DNA of 32,189 nt from JAAXTX01 sp035560715 (GCA_035560715.1 DATMYW010000039.1:1-32189); one strand, 5' to 3'; shown: positions 24,954-32,189, numbered from the stretch's first letter. The notes: generated from the sequence alone by a model not told the origin. Numbers and translations are program-made.

Positions 24954-25241
24954 ATGCTTACCCGCGAAGAAGTGGAGCACATCGCGCTTCTGGCTCGGAT
25001 CGGACTCACCGATACCGAGGTCGAGAAGTACCGGAAGGACCTGTCCGGAGTCCTTGATTTTTTTCACGAACTCGAGGAACTGGATCTTTCCGGTGAATCG
25101 GAAGGGGACGTCGTCCCGGTGAAAGAAAACGATACGCGGGAAGATCGCGTCGTGGAGTTCGGCGGGATCGGTCGTGAGGATATCCTGAAACGGGTTCCTT
25201 CGAAAAAGGACGGATTCATACGGGTCCGATCCGTGTTTTGA
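24954..25241 (+). CDS. gatC: Aspartyl/glutamyl-tRNA amidotransferase subunit C
   Basis: The product has 95 residues and is the small scaffold subunit of GatCAB, which converts mischarged Glu-tRNA-Gln or Asp-tRNA-Asn to the correct aminoacyl form. LTREEVEHIALLARIGLTDTEVEKY is the typical N-terminal helix. AAGAGG directly precedes the ATG. It lies 30 nt after ligA and 90 nt before gatA; gatB is not in the window. Confidence 0.93.
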   Translation: MLTREEVEHIALLARIGLTDTEVEKYRKDLSGVLDFFHELEELDLSGESEGDVVPVKENDTREDRVVEFGGIGREDILKRVPSKKDGFIRVRSVF

Positions 25242-25302
25242 GTACCGTACGTTTTTTCACCCGTTCCGATTTCGAAGACGAAATCATTTGGGCAATCTTT
25301 TT

Positions 25303-25330
25303 ACTTTCGACTTTCGACTTTCACTTTCGT
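25303..25330 (+). repeat. ACTTTCG tandem repeat just upstream of gatA
   Basis: The tract reads two ACTTTCG units, one ACTTTC and one further ACTTTCG, ending one base before the gatA ATG. It occupies the place where a ribosome binding site should lie. A related tract precedes dcd. Confidence 0.7.
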
Positions 25331-25331
25331 T

Positions 25332-26810
25332 ATGATCCGAACACTGCACGAACGCCTGATGAACAAGGAAACGACCGCGGTCGAGCTCGCGGAGTCGTAC
25401 CTTTCGCGCATCGCCGAACGTGACGGCGATATCGGCGCGTTCCTCACGGTCATCGCCGACGAGGCTCGTCATGCCGCGGCCTTCGTGGATCAGCGCATCG
25501 CCCGTGGCGAAAAGATCGGCCTCCTCGAGGGGATTCCCGGCGCGATCAAGGACAATATGTGTCTTACCGGTACCCGGACGACGGCGGGTTCGAAAATGCT
25601 CGATTCCTATATCGCTCCATACGACGCGACGGCAGTGAGTCGGCTCCGCGAGGCGGGCGCCGTCATCCTTGGCAAGACGAACATGGACGAGTTCGCGATG
25701 GGATCATCAACGGAATCGAGCGCTTACCGGCAGACCAAAAACCCGGTCGATCCGACTCGGGTACCGGGTGGATCGTCAGGTGGATCCGCCGCCGCGGTCG
25801 CGGACGACATGGCCGTCTTCGCGCTCGGGAGCGATACGGGTGGTTCCATCCGTCAACCGGCCTCGTTCTGCGGCGTGGTCGGACTCAAGCCGACCTACGG
25901 GCGCGTGTCCCGGTACGGACTCATCGGCATGGCATCGTCGCTCGATCAGATCGGTCCCTTCGCGAAGTCCGTTGAGGACGTCTCGATCGTCTTCTCCGAG
26001 ATCTACGGCTACGATTCCGCGGACGTGACGACAGCGGAAAGCGAGGGGAAGCGGTTCGAGGATTTCCTGTCCGGGGATATCCGCGGACTGCGTATCGGCA
26101 TCCCGAAGGAATACCTGTCGGGAGGTCTCGACGAACGTATCCGCACGGTGTTCGACGGGTCGGTCGAAAAACTCCGATCACTCGGGGCCGAAATAAAGGA
26201 AATATCGCTTCCGCATTCGAAATACGCGCTGCCGACCTATTACATCATCATGCCGTCCGAGGTGAGCTCGAACCTGGCCCGGTTCGACGGTATCCGCTAC
26301 GGGATGTCGGTCGAAGACCATGAACAGCGGTTCTCCGGATCCGACACCCTGCTTGAGACCTATCTCGACACGCGCGGCTACGGGTTCGGCGACGAGGTGA
26401 GGCGTCGCATCATGCTCGGGACCTATGCCTTGTCCGCTGGCTACTATGACGCGTACTACAAGCGGGCGCAGGAAGTGCGAAAACTCATCCGACGCGATTT
26501 CGATGTGGCGCTTCGGGAGGTCGACGTGATCTTCTCTCCGACCGCTCCCGAGCCCGCGTTCCGGTTCGGCTCGAAGACCGACGATCCGATCAGTATGTAC
26601 CTTTCCGATATCTACACCGTGACGGCGAATCTCGCCGGCGTACCGGCGGTTTCAATCCCGATCGGGACAATTTCCGACGAAGGTACGGATCTCCCGGTCG
26701 GCGGCCAACTGATGGCGCGCTGGTTCGACGAGGAAACGATGCTCCGTGCGGCGGACGCCCTTGAACGTTCCATCCGATTCATGAATCCGTCTCAAACCTC
26801 ATCGCGGTGA
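25332..26810 (+). CDS. gatA: Glutamyl/aspartyl-tRNA amidotransferase subunit A
   Basis: The product has 492 residues and is the amidase subunit that releases ammonia from glutamine for GatB. The amidase-signature Ser-cisSer-Lys triad is complete: K73 (AIKDNM), S148 (PGGSSGG) and S172 (TGGSIRQ). The substrate channel region MDEFAMGSSTESSAY is conserved. Length is normal. The start codon lies right behind an ACTTTCG repeat with no Shine-Dalgarno sequence. Confidence 0.97.
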   Translation: MIRTLHERLMNKETTAVELAESYLSRIAERDGDIGAFLTVIADEARHAAAFVDQRIARGEKIGLLEGIPGAIKDNMCLTGTRTTAGSKMLDSYIAPYDATAVSRLREAGAVILGKTNMDEFAMGSSTESSAYRQTKNPVDPTRVPGGSSGGSAAAVADDMAVFALGSDTGGSIRQPASFCGVVGLKPTYGRVSRYGLIGMASSLDQIGPFAKSVEDVSIVFSEIYGYDSADVTTAESEGKRFEDFLSGDIRGLRIGIPKEYLSGGLDERIRTVFDGSVEKLRSLGAEIKEISLPHSKYALPTYYIIMPSEVSSNLARFDGIRYGMSVEDHEQRFSGSDTLLETYLDTRGYGFGDEVRRRIMLGTYALSAGYYDAYYKRAQEVRKLIRRDFDVALREVDVIFSPTAPEPAFRFGSKTDDPISMYLSDIYTVTANLAGVPAVSIPIGTISDEGTDLPVGGQLMARWFDEETMLRAADALERSIRFMNPSQTSSR

Positions 26811-26881
26811 TACGTCCAAGAAATACGCTGGCCGGCTGAAATCCCGACGTGGGATGTGAGTCAGATCCTAACCACAAAACG

Positions 26882-27418
26882 ATGTCTACCGATACCGTGT
26901 CCATCTCGTCGATCATCGGGATAGCGGCCATCCTCTGGCATGCCGTTCAACATTCGGCCCTGTATTTCGTGATATCCGTATTTCTCAAGATCTACGGCAC
27001 GGTATTGATCATCGACATCATCCTCCTCATCTTCCTTAACGATATCCGGTCCAATCTGCAGATGCAGCGCCTCGGCGGCCGCAAGCCGCTCATCCCGAAG
27101 GCAAAGTTCCTCAAACGTTGGGACGCGATCAAGATTCGGACCGAAAGCGGCAACCCCTCGCACTATAAGGCCGCGATTCTCGAGGCCGACGCGCTTGCCG
27201 ACGAGATGCTCGGCGAGATCGGCTATGAGGGCGGCGATATCGGCGAGCGGCTGGAACTTATCATGCCCGGACAGCTCCTGTCCGCCGAACGGCTCCAGGA
27301 GGCGCACAATATCCGCAACCGGATCATCCGAGAGTCCGGTTTCGAGCTGCCCAAGGAGGAAGCCGAGGAGCTTCTCGCATTTTACGAGAGCTTCTTCAAG
27401 GAACTCGAATTGTTGTAA
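26882..27418 (+). CDS. Two-helix membrane-anchored protein, unknown function
   Basis: The product has 178 residues. Two hydrophobic helices at about 8-30 and 32-55 (SIIGIAAILWHAV; TVLIIDIILLIFL) anchor a soluble helical domain. That domain contains HYKAAILEADALADEML, ERLELIMPGQLL, AHNIRNRIIRESGFEL and a final acidic helix. I associate this pattern with a conserved protein of Patescibacteria but cannot name a function. An ATG at 26849 would add 11 residues; I prefer 26882 because the hydrophobic segment follows directly. The next gene begins 10 nt later. Confidence 0.8.
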   Translation: MSTDTVSISSIIGIAAILWHAVQHSALYFVISVFLKIYGTVLIIDIILLIFLNDIRSNLQMQRLGGRKPLIPKAKFLKRWDAIKIRTESGNPSHYKAAILEADALADEMLGEIGYEGGDIGERLELIMPGQLLSAERLQEAHNIRNRIIRESGFELPKEEAEELLAFYESFFKELELL

Positions 27419-27427
27419 TGCACGAGT

Positions 27428-28162
27428 ATGGGATTCGAAAGACCGCATGCCATCGGCGCGGAACCGGTGCCCGATACGCATGATCTGTACGACGATGAGG
27501 GGATGTACTATCTCTATGAGAAGAAGCGGGCGATCGAGACGCTTCCCTTCGGGGAGGCGGATCCAGAATCCGTTCGGCGTGCCATCGTCGCGGCAGAGGC
27601 CCTGCTTCTGCAGATCGGATGCGGGAAGATAGAGACTCACCCGGTCGGCATAGAGGTTCCCTTGAATCGGATGTTCGATCTCGGACATCCCGATGAGACG
27701 TTCCGTTCGGATACGCTTGCGGCCATCGGTCGGTGCCGGGAGGCGATCAGCCATGCCGATCACGAGCGGTACGAGGGACTCGTGGAGATCGAACGGGCGA
27801 CCCAGGAACTTCTCGCGCTCGCGAAGACATTGGAACGCGTGAACGTCCTGCAGGAGATCGTCTGTGATTGGGAAGGCCTCGATATCGACGATCCGGAATC
27901 GGTCCGGGACGCCATGAATCGCCTCCTCGATACGCTGGAGACCGACGGGCCGGACGGTTGCGGGCCGGAACCTGACGATGAAGGGAAGATGCCTTCATCG
28001 AAGTCCTTCGCCGTCGAAGCACGGGAGGGGATGGAGTCGATGCTTGAGGAAGTGGACCGTCCGAATCCGGAGTCTATCGATCGGATGATCGGTACCGCGA
28101 AGCGACTGCGCTCGCTCGCGGTCGCGCTCGTCGGGAGGACCGAAGCTCCGACGGCTGCGTGA
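27428..28162 (+). CDS. Acidic helical protein with internal repeats, unknown function
   Basis: The product is soluble, 244 residues, strongly acidic and predicted mostly helical. Three segments resemble each other: DPESVRRAIVAAEALL, DPESVRDAMNRLLDTL and NPESIDRMIGTAKRL, spaced roughly 80-110 residues apart. Each looks like a capped helix, suggesting an internally repeated helical unit. No catalytic motif is visible. It lies 10 nt after the membrane protein gene, so the two are likely co-transcribed and may work together at the membrane. Confidence 0.75.
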   Translation: MGFERPHAIGAEPVPDTHDLYDDEGMYYLYEKKRAIETLPFGEADPESVRRAIVAAEALLLQIGCGKIETHPVGIEVPLNRMFDLGHPDETFRSDTLAAIGRCREAISHADHERYEGLVEIERATQELLALAKTLERVNVLQEIVCDWEGLDIDDPESVRDAMNRLLDTLETDGPDGCGPEPDDEGKMPSSKSFAVEAREGMESMLEEVDRPNPESIDRMIGTAKRLRSLAVALVGRTEAPTAA

Positions 28163-28178
28163 GCCGGAAATGCCGCTG

Positions 28179-28207
28179 TTGACAGAAACTTTCGGCTTTG
28201 GTATGCT
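28179..28207 (+). promoter_or_regulatory. Strong promoter of the secE-nusG-ribosomal protein cluster
   Basis: TTGACA (28179-28184), a 17-nt spacer, then TATGCT (28202-28207). Transcription would start near 28214, about 42 nt before secE. Confidence 0.8.
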
Positions 28208-28218
28208 TGGCCCATACG

Positions 28219-28240
28219 AAGCCTGTCTGGGGCTTTTTTT
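28219..28240 (+). terminator. Terminator-like hairpin in the secE leader
   Basis: AAGCC (28219-28223) and GGCTT (28231-28235) form a stem with a 7-nt loop, followed by T. It may end transcripts from the upstream gene. It would lie only about 5-25 nt after the secE transcription start, too close for normal termination of that transcript. Confidence 0.5.
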
Positions 28241-28255
28241 AGACCGGAAAAACCT

Positions 28256-28438
28256 ATGTCGAAGATCGTCGAATTCCTGAAGGAGGCGAAGGCCGAACTG
28301 TTCAAGGTCGTCTGGCCGACGAAGGAACGCATGATCCGGGACACGACCATCGTGCTCGGCATCTCGCTCGCGACGGCGGTGTTCCTCGGAGCGCTCGACT
28401 TCGTGTTCGAGTACCTCGCGAAGAAGTTCCTCTTCTAG
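28256..28438 (+). CDS. secE: Preprotein translocase subunit SecE
   Basis: The product has 60 residues: an amphipathic N-terminal helix with FLKEAKAELFKVVWPTKE, the conserved SecE signature, then one transmembrane helix (about 29-52). It clamps SecY in the protein-conducting channel. The short single-helix form is normal outside Enterobacteria. It lies 27 nt before nusG, the standard arrangement. Confidence 0.95.
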   Translation: MSKIVEFLKEAKAELFKVVWPTKERMIRDTTIVLGISLATAVFLGALDFVFEYLAKKFLF

Positions 28439-28465
28439 TTCCTAATCGTCCATTTTTTCAATCTT

Positions 28466-29011
28466 ATGGCGAAGCAGACACAGCATCATGGTCGGGCCTG
28501 GTACGTGCTTCACACGTATTCCGGCTACGAGGACAACGTGGCCCGGAACCTCCGGCAGCGTATCGAGTCCATGGATATGCAGGACTATATCTTCGACATC
28601 CTCGTTCCGAAGGAGAAGAAGATCAAGATCAAGGCCGGCAAGCGCGTGACCGTCGAGGAGCGCATCTATCCCGGGTATGTGCTCGTGGACATGATGGTGA
28701 CCGACGCGTCGTGGTACGTGGTCCGCAATACCCCGAACGTCACCGGATTCATCGGTCTCGGCACCACGCCGACCCCGATCGATCCCAAGGAGATCGAGGC
28801 GTTGAAGAAGCGGATGGGCGTCTCGGAGCCCAAGTACAAGGTGGACGTGCGCAAGGGCGACGTGGTCAAGGTGACGGACGGTCCGTTCAAGAATTTCGAC
28901 GGCAAGGTGGAGGAAGTGGATGAGGAAAAGGGGAAGCTCAAGGTGTTCGTGTCGCTCTTCGGACGCGAGACCCCGGTGGAGCTCGATTTCCTCCAGGTGA
29001 AGAAGGCGTAG
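28466..29011 (+). CDS. nusG: Transcription termination/antitermination protein NusG
   Basis: The product has 181 residues. The N-terminal NGN domain (about 9-110) has WYVLHTYSGYEDNV and PGYVLVDM, which bind the RNA polymerase clamp. The C-terminal KOW domain (about 128-178) has KGDVVKVTDGPFKNFDGKV. It travels with RNA polymerase and couples it to the ribosome or Rho. Gene order secE-nusG-rplK-rplA is classic. Confidence 0.97.
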   Translation: MAKQTQHHGRAWYVLHTYSGYEDNVARNLRQRIESMDMQDYIFDILVPKEKKIKIKAGKRVTVEERIYPGYVLVDMMVTDASWYVVRNTPNVTGFIGLGTTPTPIDPKEIEALKKRMGVSEPKYKVDVRKGDVVKVTDGPFKNFDGKVEEVDEEKGKLKVFVSLFGRETPVELDFLQVKKA

Positions 29012-29054
29012 GTATCCGGGAGGGTCAACCGGTAATCCCATTTTTCGAACGATT

Positions 29055-29480
29055 ATGGCAAAGGCGATCAAGACGGTCATCAAGCTGCAGATCCCGGGAG
29101 GGAAGGCAAACCCGGCCCCGCCGGTCGGTCCGGCGCTCGGTCAGCACGGCCTCAATATCCAGGGCTTCTGCATGCAGTTCAACGAGGCGACCAAGGACCG
29201 CATGGGCGACATCATCCCGGCGGAGATCACCGTGTACGAGGACCGCACGTTCGATTTCGTGCTGAAGACGTCCCCGGCCGCGGAGCTCCTCAAGAAGGCG
29301 GCCAAAGTGGAGAAGGGCGCCGCGAACCCAAAGAAGGACAAGGTCGGCGTCGTATCGGTGGCCCAGGTCCGCGAGATCGCCGAGAAGAAGATGGTGGACC
29401 TCAATGCCAACGACGTTGACGCCGCGGCCAAGATCGTCGCCGGAACGGCCCGCTCGATGGGGATCAAGGTGGAAGGCTGA
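29055..29480 (+). CDS. rplK: 50S ribosomal protein L11 (uL11)
   Basis: The product has 141 residues. The N-terminal domain has IKLQIPGGKANPAPPVGPALGQHG, which binds the GTPase-associated region and contacts translation factors. The C-terminal 23S rRNA-binding domain ends with AKIVAGTARSMGIKVEG. Length and sequence are typical. Confidence 0.98.
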   Translation: MAKAIKTVIKLQIPGGKANPAPPVGPALGQHGLNIQGFCMQFNEATKDRMGDIIPAEITVYEDRTFDFVLKTSPAAELLKKAAKVEKGAANPKKDKVGVVSVAQVREIAEKKMVDLNANDVDAAAKIVAGTARSMGIKVEG

Positions 29481-29482
29481 AG

Positions 29483-29590
29483 AAGCTGTATAAGCTGCAA
29501 AGCTTCAGAAACCGCGAGAGCTTTTCGGATGAGGTTTCTCAGGAAGCTTCAGAAGCCATCGAAGCTCACGAAGCTATCGCAGCTATCTCA
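29483..29590 (+). repeat. GAAGCT-rich degenerate repeats and inverted repeat between rplK and rplA
   Basis: The gap is 176 nt long, unusual for this gene pair. Variants of GAAGCT, AAGCTG and AGCTTCAGAA recur many times (about 29483-29510 and 29542-29590). The inner part forms an inverted repeat in which AGAAACC pairs with GGTTTCT and the flanking AAGCTTC with GAAGCTT, with a 3-nt bulge. It could be an RNA structure controlling rplA, or only decayed simple repeats. Confidence 0.6.
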
Positions 29591-29656
29591 AGTAATTAAT
29601 TTTGTGGGAGATGCGGGTCGACAGATCCGATCGTTATCACCACGAACGACAATCAT

Positions 29657-30355
29657 ATGAAGCACGGGAAGAAGTACCGACAGGCGGAAGGCAAGATCGT
29701 CCACAAACAGGAGTACGCGCTTGCGGACGCCATCGCGTTCCTCAAGGAGAACGCCGTCGCGAAGTTCGACGAGTCCGTCGAGGTCCACATGAAGCTCTCG
29801 ATCAACGCGAAGAAGTCGGACGAGTCGGTCCGCGCGACCGTCGTGCTGCCCTTCGGCACCGGCCGGGTGAAGCGCGTCGCGGTCGTGACGGGTGCCGCCG
29901 ACAAGGCCAAGGAGGCGACCGAAGCCGGAGCGGTGCTTGCGGGAGGCGAGGAGATCGTAGCGGGGATCAAGGAGGGCAAGATCGTCCCCGGGTCCGCGTT
30001 CGACATCCTGCTTGCAACCCCCGACATGATGCCCAAGCTCGCGACTGTCGCCAAGATCCTCGGCCCCAAGGGGCTCATGCCATCGCCGAAAAATGAGACG
30101 GTCACGCAGAAGATCGCCGAGGCGGTCGAAATGCTCGCCAAGGGTAAGAAGGCCAGCTTCAAGAATGACGACTCGGGCAATGTGCACCAGGTCATCGGGA
30201 AACTCTCGTTTTCCGCCGAGGAGCTCACTGCGAACTTCGAGATCCTGAGCGATGCGATCAGGAAGGCGAAGCCGGAAACGACCAAGGGGAAGTTCATCCG
30301 CTCCGTCACCCTCTGCTCCACGATGGGCCCGGGCGTCTCCGTGAAGGCCGCGTAA
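29657..30355 (+). CDS. rplA: 50S ribosomal protein L1 (uL1)
   Basis: The product has 232 residues and binds the L1 stalk of 23S rRNA; in many bacteria it also represses its own operon mRNA. KKYRQAEGKIVHKQEYALADAI opens domain I. GLMPSPKNETVT is the conserved rRNA-binding region, and GKLSFSAEELTANFEI with SVTLCSTMGPGVSV lie in the C-terminal part. Length is normal. It is followed by a strong terminator. Confidence 0.97.
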   Translation: MKHGKKYRQAEGKIVHKQEYALADAIAFLKENAVAKFDESVEVHMKLSINAKKSDESVRATVVLPFGTGRVKRVAVVTGAADKAKEATEAGAVLAGGEEIVAGIKEGKIVPGSAFDILLATPDMMPKLATVAKILGPKGLMPSPKNETVTQKIAEAVEMLAKGKKASFKNDDSGNVHQVIGKLSFSAEELTANFEILSDAIRKAKPETTKGKFIRSVTLCSTMGPGVSVKAA

Positions 30356-30372
30356 AACCCCTCTACAGAAGG

Positions 30373-30402
30373 AAAACGGACCCTTTCCAGGGTCCGTTTT
30401 TT
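30373..30402 (+). terminator. Terminator after rplA
   Basis: AAAACGGACCC and GGGTCCGTTTT form a perfect 11-bp stem with loop TTTCCA, followed by T. It closes the secE-rplA operon. Confidence 0.93.
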
Positions 30403-30412
30403 GATATATACT
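30384..30412 (+). promoter_or_regulatory. Promoter of dcd overlapping the rplA terminator
   Basis: TTTCCA (30384-30389, in the terminator loop), a 17-nt spacer, then TATACT (30407-30412). The predicted leader is about 140 nt long. Confidence 0.5.
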
Positions 30413-30443
30413 GGTCAGGCTAGAGGCAGAGTCTCTGGTCCGA

Positions 30444-30545
30444 AGTCGAAAGTCCGCATAGGGTTCATATGGGTCCATCACGTATCGACTGACTTTCAGA
30501 CTTTCGACTGCAGACTGCGTTCTTTGGACTTTTCACTTTTCACTT
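30444..30545 (+). repeat. ACTTTC-type repeats and inverted repeat upstream of dcd
   Basis: AGTCGAAAGTC (30444-30454) is a perfect 11-bp inverted match of GACTTTCGACT (30499-30509). GACTTTCAGACTTTCGACTG and two TTTTCACTTT-like units follow to about 30545. The words are the same as in the tract before gatA. The leader RNA could fold on the inverted pair. Confidence 0.65.
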
Positions 30546-30560
30546 GTAACCGTTACGAAT

Positions 30561-31190
30561 ATGATCCTCTCCGACCGTGACATCATCAGGGAACAGAAGA
30601 AGGGCGGTATCGTCATCAAGCCGTTCAAGCGCGAGCACGTCCAGCCGGCAAGCGTGGACCTGCACCTCGATCGGCACTTCCTCGTGTTCGACACGACGCA
30701 CAACTTCGTGATCGATCCGAAGGCGCCGGCGGAAGGACTTATGAAACCGGTGGAAATCACCAAGAACGAGCCTTTCATCCTTCATCCCGGCGAGTTCGCG
30801 CTCGGACTCATCGCCGAGGAGACCGGCGTGTCCGACAGCTTCGTCGGTCGCCTCGAAGGAAAGAGTTCGCTCGGTCGCCTGGGACTGATTATCCACACGA
30901 CCGCGGGGTACCTTGACCCGGGCAACTCGCTTCACCTCACGCTCGAGCTCTTCAACGCGGGCCGGCTCCCGATCAAGCTCCACTACGGCATGTCGATCGG
31001 TCAGATCGCCTTCGAACCGCTCTCCTCGCCCTGCGAACGCCCGTACGGATCCAAGGGGCTCAACTCCAAGTACTACGGCGACAAGAAGCCCGTCGCATCA
31101 AAGATGTATCTCAACTTCGCCAAAGGCAAGAATCCCGCGACGAAGGCTTCCAAGTCCACCAAGAAGACGACTAAAAAGGGAGGCGAGTAG
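30561..31190 (+). CDS. dcd: dCTP deaminase (possibly bifunctional dCTP deaminase/dUTPase)
   Basis: The product has 209 residues and deaminates dCTP to feed dUMP/dTTP synthesis. EGKSSLGRLGL (99-109), IHTTAGYLDPG (111-121) and the catalytic Glu in LTLELFN (E129) are present. TAG-Y-LDPG, with Gly where E. coli Dcd has His, together with PYGSKGLNSKYYGDK, resembles the bifunctional enzymes that also hydrolyse dUTP. That activity is inferred. The C-terminus carries a Lys/Thr-rich tail of about 20 residues not needed for the fold. The gene has its own long leader with repeats. Confidence 0.93.
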   Translation: MILSDRDIIREQKKGGIVIKPFKREHVQPASVDLHLDRHFLVFDTTHNFVIDPKAPAEGLMKPVEITKNEPFILHPGEFALGLIAEETGVSDSFVGRLEGKSSLGRLGLIIHTTAGYLDPGNSLHLTLELFNAGRLPIKLHYGMSIGQIAFEPLSSPCERPYGSKGLNSKYYGDKKPVASKMYLNFAKGKNPATKASKSTKKTTKKGGE

Positions 31191-31200
31191 CCTCGTTTTT
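31180..31200 (+). terminator. Weak terminator overlapping the dcd stop
   Basis: GAGGC (31180-31184) and GCCTC (31190-31194) pair around GAGTA, followed by G and five T. The stop codon lies in the hairpin. It marks the boundary to the AT-rich sequence. Confidence 0.55.
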
Positions 31201-31231
31201 GTTTCCAAAAGCAACGGTAATAACTTTGTTT

Positions 31232-32189
31232 ATGAAGATTTCACATATTAAGATTCATGGAATAAAATCACATGCTGACAGTAGCGTGGACATGATGGAC
31301 TACACAGTTTTTGTAGGTGAAAATAATTCTGGAAAAAGTAACGTATTTTTTGCCTTGCTTTGGTTTTTTGGAAAAGAGAAGATTGCTCTCAAGGATTTAA
31401 ATAGTGAAGTAATTGATGATCCGTATATTGAAGTTGAATTTTCATTGCAGGAAGGTGAAGAATTTAGTCATCCAAGCGACTATCTAGTCGATGGAAAATT
31501 CAGAGTTCGTGCGATAGTATCCAGGGATAAAATAGGCGAGAAAGCCTTGTCTTGCGAATATTACGGATATACTGGCAATACAGACGATGACATAAGAGAT
31601 ACAAAATTGCTTGGCTGGAAAACCGTAGCTAAGCCAAGTTTTGGAGACGTGATATATATACCATCCGTTAAGCCATTGAGTGAAGAATTAAAATTTACGG
31701 CGAATTCTTCATTGAATCAACTTGTCACAAAAAATATCATCGCGCGAATAAAAAATGAAGATGAAAAAAATCAGTACTACGGACGCGTTATTGAATCAAT
31801 AAATGCGTTGTCAACATATATTAGCGAAGGAGATGGAAGTGCAATCAAAAAACTTACTGAAGATATTTCTAAGAAGATGCTCGATTATGAGAATGTTCAA
31901 ATCGGGTTTGAGTTAGTCCCTCCAAATGCAGAGGAATTAATAAAATCTTGTTTTAAACCACATACAAATGTTGAAGGACTTAGTGACAAATTACCGCTTG
32001 GGTCGCAAGGTGATGGATTTCAACGTTCGATGATGTTTTCTCTCATTGCTAATCTGGCCGAACTAAATAAGAGCGAACAACGAAGCCATAAAAAAAATCC
32101 AAAAAACGAATGTACCTTTTATATAATAGAAGAACCTGAATTGTTCTTACATCCGAACCATCAAACATATTTTCGCAATAAGCTTGAAG
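31232..32189 (+). CDS. OLD-family AAA ATPase / ATP-dependent endonuclease, N-terminal part (cut by window end)
   Basis: The frame is open from the ATG at 31232 to the window end: 319 codons plus one base, with no stop. Translation gives an SMC/ABC-type ATPase head with Walker A GENNSGKS (29-36), a signature-like LGSQGDGFQRS (256-266) and Walker B FYIIEEPELFLHP (296-308). This order and the EEPELFLHP motif fit the OLD family, whose full members have a C-terminal TOPRIM nuclease domain that would lie outside the window. Such proteins occur in phage defence (Gabija GajA, PARIS AriA, retron- or P2 OLD-like). The gene is strongly AT-rich (codons AAA, ATA, AAT frequent), unlike all the genes before it, so it was probably acquired horizontally. 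A weak TAATAA lies upstream; no good Shine-Dalgarno. Confidence 0.9.
   Translation, partial: MKISHIKIHGIKSHADSSVDMMDYTVFVGENNSGKSNVFFALLWFFGKEKIALKDLNSEVIDDPYIEVEFSLQEGEEFSHPSDYLVDGKFRVRAIVSRDKIGEKALSCEYYGYTGNTDDDIRDTKLLGWKTVAKPSFGDVIYIPSVKPLSEELKFTANSSLNQLVTKNIIARIKNEDEKNQYYGRVIESINALSTYISEGDGSAIKKLTEDISKKMLDYENVQIGFELVPPNAEELIKSCFKPHTNVEGLSDKLPLGSQGDGFQRSMMFSLIANLAELNKSEQRSHKKNPKNECTFYIIEEPELFLHPNHQTYFRNKLE

Overview
The window looks like a chromosomal segment of a GC-rich Candidate Phyla Radiation bacterium (Patescibacteria, Parcubacteria-like). The grounds are a type IV pilus locus with no visible secretin or PilP gene, many short genes of unknown family, a compact secE-nusG-rplK-rplA cluster followed by dcd, and an MTH1-like Nudix protein. 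This placement is inferred from gene content; no marker phylogeny was possible.

Left part (1-5.4 kb): a minus-strand tRNA-Arg(GCG), a small two-helix membrane protein, and a tRNA-Ser(UGA) locus. In that locus one intact gene follows two broken copies and a GC-rich palindrome. Next come an uncharacterised protein, a Nudix hydrolase and a HAD-like protein with an altered catalytic motif. Two small orphan genes (3334-3645 and 3950-4489) follow, each with a TTGACA-type promoter, a leader of about 100 nt containing hairpins, and a strong terminator. The second orphan lies between two direct repeats of the comFC 3' end.

Middle (4.6-22.8 kb): comFC and a ClpC-type AAA+ unfoldase run leftward. The type IV pilus locus diverges to the right: pilM, pilN, pilO, pilB, a CheY-like receiver, pilT, pilC, two nearly identical pilins, a third pilin, prepilin peptidase pilD and three minor pseudopilins. 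A leftward GT2-methyltransferase fusion and a rightward GT-C-like membrane protein sit inside it and could glycosylate pilins. The set provides assembly (PilMNO/C), extension (PilB), retraction (PilT), processing (PilD) and filament subunits.

Right part (22.8-32.2 kb): ligA, gatC, gatA, two genes of unknown family, then secE, nusG, rplK, rplA and dcd. The upstream gaps of gatA, rplA and dcd carry short degenerate repeats. From about 31.2 kb the composition turns sharply AT-rich and a partial OLD-family ATPase gene runs off the edge. It is probably the start of a horizontally acquired, possibly defence-related, island.

Several promoters are of the extended -10 type (TG-n-TATACT-like), and another group has TTGACA with a 17-nt spacer. 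Most genes lack a clear Shine-Dalgarno sequence. The first major pilin, with an almost consensus one, is a clear exception.
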